Part shown: one piece after another, positions 23,048-33,226 of the stretch
How the letters are laid out: every line of letters begins with the position of its first letter
How positions within the stretch are numbered: the first letter of the stretch is position 1
Assembly (NCBI GenBank): GCA_025766275.1
Contig: JAFKAC010000024.1
Coordinates: forward strand, 310,001-374,000
Length of the DNA stretch: 64,000 nucleotides
Direction of reading: 5' to 3'
Source: Lactarius indigo
Taxonomy: Eukaryota > Basidiomycota > Agaricomycetes > Russulales > Russulaceae
Program-made: the position numbers and the translations under genes
Notes under the pieces: generated by a model
Database searches by the model: none
Told to the model about the DNA's origin: nothing
Seen by the model: only the letters and a program-made list of their open reading frames with translations

Positions 23048-23467
23048 ATGTTCACTTTACGTCTCCGCGCCGCTAAGGACTGTGCGCGGAGACGAGGACA
23101 CGACGAAAGACTCGGGGGAAGAACTGAGATTGCTCCGCTACATGCAGTCGCCGACGATTGCAAAGTATCCAGACCGTTGTGCATGTGCATGAGCCCGAGG
23201 AAAGTGGAACGAACAGTCACGGCAGCCATCTATGATATCACCATCGGGGATTCCGGCCTGCCTGATTCCGGCCCTCTTGCGCCGTGGGAGACTGGACCGT
23301 GGGAGGCCTGAGTGGAGCCAGATGATTGACCAGATTGGCTTGCTAGATCACTACCTCCGTGTCCACCACGCCCTCTGCCCATCTCATCGAAGACACCCTC
23401 GCAACTTCCACCTCCAAGACCCTCAGACCATTTTTATAGAGCAAGAAATCGGGCCCCTATCACACCG

Positions 23468-24104
23468 ATGGTCTCTTCCAACACAGCACAACTCCCAATT
23501 GCAGGGAAAGACCACGTCGGCGTCGTCGTGCTCTATATCTACGGCGCAAAGGACCTCCCCAAGTGGCCAAACGGTGAGTTGTTCAACTCCCAACGCCAAA
23601 TCGCTGCTGATTGGACTACAAGTGACTCACACGGGGTGGGATATGGACCCTTTTGTGAAAGTGTCAATTGGAGAAGAAGACAAAAGTACGAAGGTCATCC
23701 GGCACAAGCTAGAGCCTGTCTGGGATGAGGAGCTGTTCTTCCATGTGCGCCAGCAGGACCTTAAGCTCCCTATACGACTCTCCATTTTCGACTGGGATAG
23801 GTTCACAAGGGACGACTTTGTCGGTTCGGCAGAGATAAATGTCACCACCCTAGTTGAGAGGGCTAGGAACAGAGGCGCTAATACCGGGAATCCTGTCGAC
23901 TTGCCCTCCGCGCTCGAATTCAATGATCATCGTTTGACCAAAAATCCAAGGAGGGCATATACGCGTACTCCAACCATCACATTCCGGTGTGTGCCGTGAT
24001 GCTACACTCCCAGGTGGGGCAACGATTACTTATGCTCTCCTGTGCGCAGTGCCAGTTATCAGGCATACACCGCGCTACAGGAACAGGTGGTGCAAGGAGA
24101 ATGA
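23468..24104 (+). CDS. single C2-domain protein, copy F (174 aa, three exons)
   Basis: Exons 23468-23573, 23623-23986 and 24050-24104 give 174 aa. The first bases around the ATG resemble the start of copy E. The frame then jumps directly to the beginning of the second C2 domain (GKDHVGVVVLYIYGAKDLP), so C2 domain 1 and its introns are absent, apparently by internal deletion. The remaining C2 has GWDMDPFVKV and FDWDRFTRDD with acidic loops kept. The terminal exon ASYQAYTALQEQVVQGE is shared with copies B and E. Splice sites and frame are intact, so it could still be expressed, but it may be a decaying copy. Confidence 0.65.
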
Positions 24105-25440
24105 ATCGGACTGCGCCCAAAAAATGATCTCACGCAGAGAGCCCGCATCAATACCCAAGTCTCCCGGTTCGACGCTGTCTTTTGAGACGACCGACTTATG
24201 TACTCGCATGCAAACGGCGCTGCTGCGCCTCGACAAAAGTAAATTATTGGTCAACACGTGAAAACGAGACAGGTTTATCGTTTAGAATGCGCACTCTTCG
24301 CTGGAGCAGGCAGTGGATGGACCATTTTCTAGGATGCTACCGAGTCCTCTTTCTATATTGGGGTCTCCACACGAATCGCGGAGAACTCTCGCATCAGCTG
24401 CCGTAGGGCTCCGCCACCACCAGCCGCACGCTGATATCTCACTATTTCCACCGTTCTGACTTGCAACGGTGAGGTTCTCAAGCGTGATACCGCCAAAGTG
24501 CACGCTCTAAAGGCCACGCAGCCGTGAGAGCGAAGGTGTAACGTACTCGGCGGCTTATCGATTGGCGCTGCGTCAAGCGCCTCGCCGATCGGCTCGTTCG
24601 CAAGGCGCTCCTTATTGGTGAGCGGGGACTGAGTGGCGAAAAGAAGCGAAGTTAGGCGCTGTTGGGGCAGCGCGACTCCGCTTCATCTTATCTCTACGAC
24701 CAGACGATAGGATTAGGTCTCGCCTTCTCGTCTTACCCGGGAAACCAACAGTTTCGTTTCAACTTCATTTTACAGCGTTTTCTCGTTTTCCCGCTTCACT
24801 GGTTCGTATTGTGATACGATCGCGATTAACAAGTATATGTGAGCTCAACAGGTACGACGTTACGCGTTATGTTGTACACTTTACGACGAGCGTCAGTGTC
24901 GGCAGACCAAGAACCAAGTATCTTTGCACCTGTCCCATTTTCTCTTTGCTTTGACTTTATATTCTTCTACTATACCCCGTTATTGCTGCTTCTTTACTTC
25001 ACGGATTTGGTTGGGTACCGCCCGGATGAAATAGACTCTTTGGTTAGAGTTACGACAACGGAAGTCTATTGTTGGATAGTGCCACATGTACCAATTCGCA
25101 CTCCACTGGATTCAAAAAAGATCCCATGCGTTCTGCAGAAATTCACCCTCCTTTCCTTAGCATCAGATTTCGTCTGATCGGAGATTGGGTAAATTGTTCT
25201 CAAAACTTTACTTCCTTCTACGCCTATTATTTTCGGTAATCCATTCGGAAGTCCGTCTTTCCTCACTGGCATAAGCGCCTATTTACCTGACTGTCGGATG
25301 GGAAAGAGCGGCGCTTTTGCATCGATGTCAAATAACACTTGAGTTGACGTCATAAAAAAGTAAGCACACTGCCTCTTTTCTAGACCTAGACCTCCAATAA
25401 TAATTGCACAGGCACATGAGGTGGATGTGTGACATCAGAC
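24105..25440. other. degenerate tail of copy F
   Basis: No intact gene. Protein-like residues continue past the stop in broken frames (DLTQRARINTQVSRFDAVF near 24130), as in the other C2 tails. 24460-24720 matches the tail of copy A. 24839-25177 has an open frame but its content gives no family. Confidence 0.3.
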
Positions 25441-25560
25441 GGCATGGGTATTTCGACTGGCGATCTTGTTGCAGGTTCGAGTAGCAAAAGTAGACACCGT
25501 GGATGAGAAGAGGTCTGTCCATGAGACAAGTAAGAAAACAACGATCTCACGCGCAGGGCC
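25441..25560 (-). pseudogene. fragment of DUF6535-family gene
   Basis: Minus-strand HGVYFCYSNLQQDRQ, together with the adjacent intron-like sequence, is nearly the same as 5960-6060 in the broken DUF6535 copy. That is the segment around helix 1. Only this piece is left. Confidence 0.6.
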
Positions 25561-26040
25561 CACACGCGGGTCCGGCACGAAAGACTGCCATTCGGCCTGG
25601 CTTTAGGCCCAGAATTTTACATAGGACCGAGCTCGTACTTGTGGGCCTCAGCCTATATCTGCCCACAAGCTATGGCGCTGGCTGCGTCTTTGTGATACCA
25701 CAATTACTGATAATATAGCTATTATTTCTATTTAAATATACAACAACTTGAACTCTGTGCTCAAGTCTGTGCTACACAAGAAATTCAATGTCGTCACCAA
25801 CGCCCAAGTCGCCATCGCTGTGGTCCCTTGCCGTATCATTGTCGTCGTGGTCGTGGCACCCCGGCATGTGACTTCCATTGGTGGTGCGCCATTGTGCAAG
25901 CGCGCCAGAGTCATCCGAGTCACTGACATCGCTGCCATCCGGGTAGCGTCGTCATCGACGGGCACATGCAGGGATTGGACTAAGCGTCATTGTTTTAGTC
26001 GTCACCGTCGCTACAATCCTCATTTGGTGTCGTACACATC

Positions 26041-26578
26041 TCATGGCTCGCCCCTGAGGAGGCGTGTCAGGGTTGCTGTCGGGGCATCCTCGCTAGGGTC
26101 GCCTGCGACTGTATCATCATCAGCCGACGTAAGGGCGATCACGATTTTCTCGAGGCGTTCCGAATATCGACTCGAAACAGACCCTTTCAGGAGCTGCAGC
26201 ATGTCTTGTAGCACCTTGACGCTGGTATTGAGCAGGTTGATGCGTTGTAGAATCCTGAGATAACTTCGTGCTGCTTCATAATGTGGTCCCAGGTCGGATA
26301 CGCAGCTTGATGGGTAACTTGGTGACTTGGAAGTTGGCACAGTTCTCTAAATGCGACACTCGGGTATGGAGGGTGGGCTTTACCAGTGGGTCCCTTTGAA
26401 TGTCGGTGTCACAATGCCGTGATGCAACTTGAGGGAGGGTCAAGGGAAGGGAAGACCCACTTGACAAACGTAGTTTCAGGAGTCTTATCACGAGCAGCAA
26501 GAAGTCCTTACCTTGCAGGTGATTCCGATGCCGCGCTGAAACCCACCCTCTACCTGACGCGGACAGTCTGATCAACAC
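26041..26578 (-). pseudogene. relic of an RMD1/DUF155-type gene
   Basis: Minus-strand 26041-26340 encodes LGPHYEAARSYLRILQRINL followed by LNTSVKVLQDMLQLLKG and SERLEKIVIAL. This matches my memory of the C-terminal helical region of DUF155/RMD1 family proteins, just before their membrane segment. In place of that segment the frame runs into an acidic stretch and stops. Upstream sequence to 26578 keeps only a piece that could be exon plus intron. RMD1-family proteins act in mitochondria or in sporulation. Here only a fragment is present, so I call it a relic. Confidence 0.45.
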
Positions 26579-26993
26579 TACAACACAATGGGTCTGGATG
26601 TTGGGCCTGAAAACGCCTCTTACATTGATGCTTGCACTGGCAGGCTTGCATTGATAACTACCTCTAGTAAGGCCATATTACACGGGTACACGAGGTTCCA
26701 TCGAACATTCAGAAGGTCCGGCGTGATCAGAAGGATGTCGAGATGAAGTGATGTGGATGGTGTGTGGCGCCTGCTGCGCCGGGTCTTCCAGCCCAGCTTC
26801 GAGCCTGAGTGACCGTGACATATACAGTATCTGAGCTGCGACTCGGATTGGCCCGATCATACTTCCCTGCCAGTCAAAAACGGCCTTACTGTAAGTCAAG
26901 CACCCTCCTTGCCGATCAAGGCGCTCAGCGTCTGACTGCCTTGAAGAACATAAAAACAAATACAGTGTCTTCGCAAAAGACCTTATCTCAACC

Positions 26994-28729
26994 ATGCTCC
27001 TCCCAAGGTTATCCGTTATGATTCTCCTCGCCTTGCCTCATGCCACTCAACGATCCGTGGCTACTCGCATCGACCTTCCCCGTCGCTCTGGACCTCTGCA
27101 CGGTCTGTTTGCGCGCAATCCAACTTCTGGGCTCGACTTTTTCAATGGGAGTTACTACATCAACATCACTTTGGGGGAGAATCAATATTCTGTCATCATA
27201 GACACGGGAAGGTGGGTTACAGATTTATTCACCCATCTCCGACTTTCGGCACATTCACTTACTCTCTTTGTACGATCCCCAGCTCTGATTTGTGGGTCGC
27301 GGGTTCTGTACCCCAGGCTAAAGACACAGGCGTCTCTACCGCGATCCAATATGACATTGGTGCGGAAGCAGGTGTGTATGTCGACCATCACACTAGGTTC
27401 GAGCTCAACATTTTGCACGTTATTTATCCTCAGGCCCAGTCAAAACGGCGCAGTTGGAGATCCTTGGCTTTACAGTTCCAGATCAAGCTTTTAGTGCGTT
27501 TTTTTGGACTCATGGCGTCCCTTGTCGGCTATCTGACGGTCTTTTGTAGTCGAGGTGCCTTCTGGGGGTGATGCACCGGATGGTACAGGACTGATCGGCC
27601 TCGGCCCTAACACCCTGTCTGTTATCCATAACGCCCTCAATAACCAGTCTGCTGGCGACACTCCACTCGATCGTATTTTCCGCCAGAACCTGACCACACC
27701 CAACTACCTCACCGTCCTCCTCAACCGACCAAATGACACCGCTGAGAAATATGTCGGCGCCATGACTATCAGCGAAATACTCCCCCAGTATTCGAACATC
27801 TCGAATCAGCCCAAGGTCCCTGTTTTGGCGCTCCAGAGCAACCTTTCTCAGGATCAACATTGGTTGATCACCTTGGATAGCAATGGGATTGTTGGCCCAA
27901 ATGGGAAGCCAGTCAATGTGAAGTCCAATGCTACAGATGCGCCGATACACGATGTAAATCAGTTGGTGGCAATGATTGACACTGGTTTCACATTGCCACA
28001 AGTACCCAGGTGCGTTCTTCAACACTTTTAAAAAGTGGATTGTTAAGATGAGGATCGTGACGTGGCATATTGCAGTGAGGTTGCACACGCCATGTACTCC
28101 GGTGCCAAGGGTGCCAACTTGACGAACCTTCAGTCTTATAACGGGGACATCTGGGTGATTGACTGTGACGCTGAGGTCAACGTGACGTTCTTGATTGGTG
28201 GTCAGTCATATCACGTCCACCCGCTCGACACGAATCAGCAAGGTACGGACGATGACGGAAAGGATATCTGCTTCGGTGCGGTGCGTGTGTCGTTCATATG
28301 AGAATCGGCGTTGTTATGCTAACCCACGGGGATCCACTGGTAAGTTTCAACCGCTGATCGCCGGAGCGGAAGACTCGACATACGACATGATCCTTGGCAT
28401 GGCATGGTGTATGTGGATCTCTGTCCTCGCTCCGCACCGATTGCCATTACAGAATCTCACTCGACCATCCAGTGACCAATGTATACCTACTCATCGACTA
28501 CGGGGACTTCGTCGATGGCACAACCAACACCGACAACCCATACATTCAACTGCTCCCTATGACAGATCCTGCTGCGGCGCATGCCGACTTTGTCGCAACA
28601 CGTTTGAACGGGACGGACACCACTGGCTCGCAGCACAACTCTGGCTCCGGTGGAGCAAAAGGGTTTTTCAACAAACACAAGTTCACTGTCCTCGCCAGTG
28701 CAGCGGCGGCTGGCGCGCTGTTGCTATGA
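26994..28729 (+). CDS. GPI-anchored A1 (pepsin-like) aspartic protease (450 aa, seven exons)
   Basis: Exons 26994-27211, 27283-27371, 27434-27493, 27550-28009, 28076-28280, 28345-28408 and 28473-28729 give 450 aa, in frame throughout. An N-terminal hydrophobic signal peptide (MLLPRLSVMILLALP) is followed by NGSYYINITLGENQYSVIID. The first catalytic motif DTGSSDLW is split by intron 1. The second is IDTGFTLPQVP in exon 4. The family pattern ILGMAW, then NVYLLIDYGDF, is formed by joining exons 6 and 7, which fixed the choice of the GTATGT donor. Several N-glycosylation sequons are present. The C-terminus has a small-residue/Ser-Gly stretch and a hydrophobic tail (FTVLASAAAAGALLL) typical of a GPI signal, so the enzyme is probably cell-wall or plasma-membrane bound. 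It is unrelated to the flanking array. Confidence 0.87.
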
Positions 28730-29645
28730 TGTTTGAACCAGTGCAAATGGGGGGGACTAGGGAAGACTTTCACACACCAAGACACTACCCCCAAACATAC
28801 GAAGAGCAAGACGACTCGGAAGAGGGCACCCTGCCACCTTCTTACATACACCTACTATTGTATCCAGATCTTTGAACATTGTAGTACATAGTAAGTTTCC
28901 TGTTGTACCACTCGGGTTGTTACACTACCATTGGCCGGTCTAAGGTGGAGTGAGGCACGAGCGGCGCCTTAGAGCATGGTCTTTGACTTGGTCTTTGAGT
29001 GAGCGAGGATGTCGGCACGTGACTAATTCTTCCCTTGCCTACCGGCACCTGTCCTTTCCAACCGGTCTAGAAAACCGGAATCTTTTCTTTTCTCGCTCAC
29101 CACGCCCTTTTGCTACGGGATCGACGACGTGTGTGGTTCATTGCATCTGCCGATGCCTCTTTGATCACTCCGGGAGGGCCCCATCCACCCGTCGCGACCT
29201 CGGCTCGGCAGCAAAGTCCCTCATTTTCGATAGAGAAGCGCTTCGCGCTTTCGCCCATTCTCCCTGATACCCTATCATATTGCCCCAGCCCCTCTCTAAT
29301 TACCTACAATTCTTGTACAGACCCCCGGAACAGCTTGCCTAAATACAACATAGCCGACCGTCTGTCGGCGCTATCAATGTTTCGTGCCGCGCGCCGGGGA
29401 TCCCTCTTCTCTTCCCTCTCGCCGCCGCCGCACGAAGCCCGTCCCCGAGAAGCAAACCAGCGATTCGCAAAGAATGACGCATGATGGATTGCCGTATGGA
29501 GAAAAGAATCGCCCGCTATGACCCCCGATTTGAAGTCCGCTCACGTAGATATGAATAGCCAAGCGCCAAAAAGCGGGGTGAGAGCAACTACAGTAGGGTC
29601 AGCTCTCCCCCTTGCCCACTTCACCCGATACCCCAATAGATACCG
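28730..29645. other. intergenic
   Basis: About 0.9 kb with no supported gene. From about 29515 the sequence matches the upstream region of C2 copy C (8165 onward), so that part is the promoter side of copy G and one edge of the segmental duplication. Confidence 0.35.
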
Positions 29646-30998
29646 ATGGCCACCACAGAGACTGTCCTCGAGCCCACTCGTACCGCGAAACCTACCCGCA
29701 TCTTTGGCCGCGGGACCAACGGTGACTCATCTTCCCCTAATCCCGGCGAGACCCCAGTCATCACCCTCCGCGTGCAGGTCCTCTCCTGCCAGGACCTGGA
29801 AGCTAAGGATAGTAATGGCAAAAGCGATCCGTGCGTCCGCCTACCTCGCTATCATTCGGGCATCGCTTTGCTGACCTTCCCCCGCTCCTCCAACTTATGC
29901 AGCTATGTGGTGGTCTCTCTCATGGGAAAAAGGTCCAAAACACCGGTGTGCAAGCGCAACCTCAATCCCGTCTATAAACCGAAGGACGCAACATTCGACT
30001 TCCCAATTTACAAGTCCCTTGTGAACAAGCTTGGCACACTCGAGTTTAACGTTTGGGATAAGGACACGTTCGGAAAAGACGACTTTTTGGGCAATTATGC
30101 GTTGCCAGTGGACCAGTGGTTTAACGGAACTGCGTCCTCCTTTAACGTTCCCGACAATCAGGTACGTCACTTTACTATCGAAGATAAAAGTAGAAATTTT
30201 ACCCTTCCCTTCCCCCCAGGACTTTCCTGTTAACCTCAAATCATCACCCCATGGGACCATCCGCATCAAAGTTGGCTTTGTACCCCCCAACTCGATGAGT
30301 CAGCTCGATTTGGAGAATATCTACAACGATTTGAAGAGCGCTGCTCAAGTTCTGGCACCCTCAGCTGCAGACAAAGATCACATTGGCACAGTCATGCTTG
30401 ATATCATCAGCGCAAAGGACCTTCCGAAGTGGCCTAACAGTGAGTCGTTCGACTTATAACGCGAAATCTTCGCTGATCAGACCGCTAGTGACTCGCCTAG
30501 GTTGGGATATGGATCCTTTCGTGCAAGTGTCAATTGGAGAATGGGCCCAACGTACGACAGTCATCTCGCACAAGCGAAACCCAGTCTGGGACGAGCGGCT
30601 GTCTTTCCGCGTGGGCAAGCATGACCTATCGCTAGTTATACAGATCGCCGTTTTCGATCGAGATAAGGTCACACGCAACGACTACGTCGGTGGGGCAGAG
30701 ATAACTATCGCTACTCTCGTTGAGCGGGCTGCAAAGAAAGGCCTAAACGCCGGGCTTTGGCATGACGACTTGCCAACCATCGACGACTTTGAGCTTCCTC
30801 TGACTCCGCCAGAAAAATCAGGGCGGGTGTATGAGACTGTTCCGACCATCTTCCTTCGGTGAGCGCCGTGGTGCCGCACTTCCAGGTGGATAAACGATTA
30901 TTGATGCTCCTTGGCGCAGTGCTAGTTATCAATCGGACGCCACGAGCAACTATCAGTCAACACCAACACGTGAGAGGGGGACAAGCCATCATCTGTAA
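29646..30998 (+). CDS. tandem C2-domain protein, copy G (370 aa, five exons)
   Basis: Exons 29646-29830, 29903-30161, 30220-30439, 30489-30858 and 30920-30998 give 370 aa, nearly colinear with copy C. C2 domain 1 has KDSNGKSDP and WDKDTFGKDD. Domain 2 has GWDMDPFVQV and FDRDKVTRND. The terminal exon begins ASYQSDATSNYQST. Compared with copy C, a deletion of more than 100 bases has joined the exon start to a later part of the tail, so the C-terminus differs. A short linker replaces the long linker of Psd2-type enzymes. Convergent partner: the DUF6535 gene at 33227-35652. Confidence 0.77.
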
Positions 30999-31161
30999 TG
31001 TCCGCTCTTCACCGGAGCAGGCGCAGGATAGCCTGTGTTCTGGGGTGCTACTACGTCCACTTTCTCCATTGCCGCCTCTACACGAAATCACGAAAAACTC
31101 TCGCATCAGCCGGCGTAGCGCTCGCCCGCTGTAAAACCACCAGCCCGGATGCTGAGCCCGA

Positions 31162-31603
31162 AATTGCGCAAGTCCGGTACTTTTTACCACCGGATTGACG
31201 CCTGGTTATCGTTTCGGGTTCAAGTTCCCACGACATCCCATCTCCCCCATCGTTTCCCATCGACGTTCTCGCTCTTCCCTCACCTCGTATACACTCTCTC
31301 ACCTTCTTTCTTCTGATCACCTGACTCACCCCACACGAATGGATGATCATTGTTACCGCTTCCCGACAATCGTAGACAGGTTAATTGCGCAAGTCCGGTA
31401 CTTTTCACCACCGGATTGACACCTGTTATCGCTTCGGATTTGAGTTCCTATGACGTCCCATCTCCCCAATCGCTTCCCATCAACACTCTCACCCTCCCCT
31501 CTCACATCGTATACACCCTCTCACCTGCTTTCTTCTGATCGCCCGACTCACCCCACACGAACGGATGATCATTATTACCACTTCCCGACACTCGTAGACA
31601 GGT
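31162..31603. repeat. two-copy tandem repeat, 221 bp unit
   Basis: The unit starting AATTGCGCAAGTCCGGTAC at 31162 recurs at 31383 and runs to about 31603, with scattered substitutions. A single, more diverged copy is present downstream of C2 copy C (about 9955-10180), so the tandem duplication happened after the two segments separated. Confidence 0.75.
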
Positions 31604-33226
31604 TTCGCGTCTCCGCACCTCCCTTATGCATCAACACATCCCACTCATCGATCACCTCGGCCACTATGCTCCTTCATCTTAGTGCGTGTATCGGTTCTTC
31701 ACCTTCGCCTTGATCCCTCTGTAACTTTCGTGTCACCCACCATTTCCTTGTCACTGGTCTCAACCAATTGTATTTTAGTGCCTCATAGTATGCGTCTCGT
31801 ATCCTTGTATGTATCATCTTGTACACCTCTTTACCTTCTTCCCTTGGCATTCTTATTCCTACATACTTGGCTCTGACGTAGCTACTGGTCCCCTTTGTAT
31901 TTAAACCCTCTCCTTACTGCTGAAATTAGGTGCGCTCCGTCGCCCTATTTCTCCATCTATTCATTCTGTGATCGTCTCGAAAGTCAGGCTCAACAGCGGG
32001 CATTCGAAAGACATTTCCTCTTCCTTTCTCTTGATGGTGGATCCTCTCTGCCTACGAACTCACTAGGACCCTCAGGGTCCTTACAACACATCATGCCGCC
32101 GACTCACCATTGTGGTCATCGACTCGGAGGGCAGCGACGGACGCCGGGCTCGGTAACCAAGATACGATGTCGTCACGGTGTCTTATCCTGCCAGATGCGT
32201 GTCAGTGTCGGAAGTAACATATCAACATACTCTCCTCTACATCCCGGTTACTATACTATGCATGGAGTAAACCCTTTGGCCTGCAGGAATAGTAGCAGAA
32301 CCTTGTCGCACATTTTCCTCCATCATAATTCATGTGGTTCTCGCCACGGTCGAAAGGTGCTCGGAGTCTCAGGTTCTCAAGGTATAAGTACCATATAGCT
32401 TCATCATTACTCAAACATGTACAGCAGACGCGTATGCGCTGTGGAGTGGGCAAGGGAAGTGGCGAGGACTGTCCGATGGGTGGTGGCGCACCGAGAACCC
32501 CTCTCAAGGCCTCTCCGATAACGTAGGCAATAATGCCGGCGTATGACGGTGTGGGTCTCATCAAAAAGTGTACGACAACGGGGCGTTCTTGAGGTTCTCG
32601 AATAGTCTGCGAGAACCGAACTATGGCCCAGGGAACAGGGTTTGTGAGGGTGTGATACGAGGGTGAGAAGGGTATGCGAGGTTAACGAGAACTTGAAGAA
32701 CCTTCAAGACCGTGACGAGGAGATCGGTGGTGCAGTTGACCGATCACCGCAAGTCTTACGGCGGCGAGCCCGGATGGCCGCGGCGCTTCTCCACCATCAT
32801 ATCAAGCTTGATTTCGTTATTTTCGTTATTTGCGTGGCGGTCCGTTGTTGGTTACTTTAGTAGACCACGTAAGATGGCACAGGTGCCTCGGACGCGGGAG
32901 TCGAGCTTGGTTGGCCAATGAAATTTAGACAAGAAGCAACTGCAAAATGTAGGATGTCGGGCCATCGTGATTGTGCTCGTCCTCTAGGTGATAATAGATG
33001 GTCGATGCTGTTGTAGTAGTAATATGGGGCAATCGTACAGTAACAAGGAGAAAGGTGTTTAGATCAAGCATGTATATACCAGTACTACAGCGATACCGAA
33101 ACATTCGTACTATTCAAGGCTTGAAGGCATCGAACCAAAGGGAAAAAATGCCAGCTGTGATATGAGTTGTGGGTTTGACGATGCAAGCTACTCCGAGTCC
33201 GTCTCCCTGGGACTTCATCACGTGAT
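31604..33226. other. intergenic with an unmatched insertion of about 0.95 kb
   Basis: 31870-32030 matches the copy C side (10480-10660) and about 33000 onward resumes similarity before the DUF6535 stop. 32040-32990 has no counterpart there. The inserted stretch has minus-strand codons MMRPTPSYAGIIAYVIGEAL at 32505-32564 and onward to 32256, family unknown, and no obvious terminal repeats. Confidence 0.4.

Noticed and set aside
25748..26263. 171-codon plus-strand frame
   Set aside because: The minus strand over 26041-26263 carries the RMD1-like block. The plus frame is Val/Arg/Ser-rich without recognisable content.
28950..29484. Plus-strand frames between the protease and C2 copy G, considered as a gene or RNA gene
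   Set aside because: Overlapping Arg/Ser-rich frames with no paralogue, no splice pattern and no tRNA-like arms.
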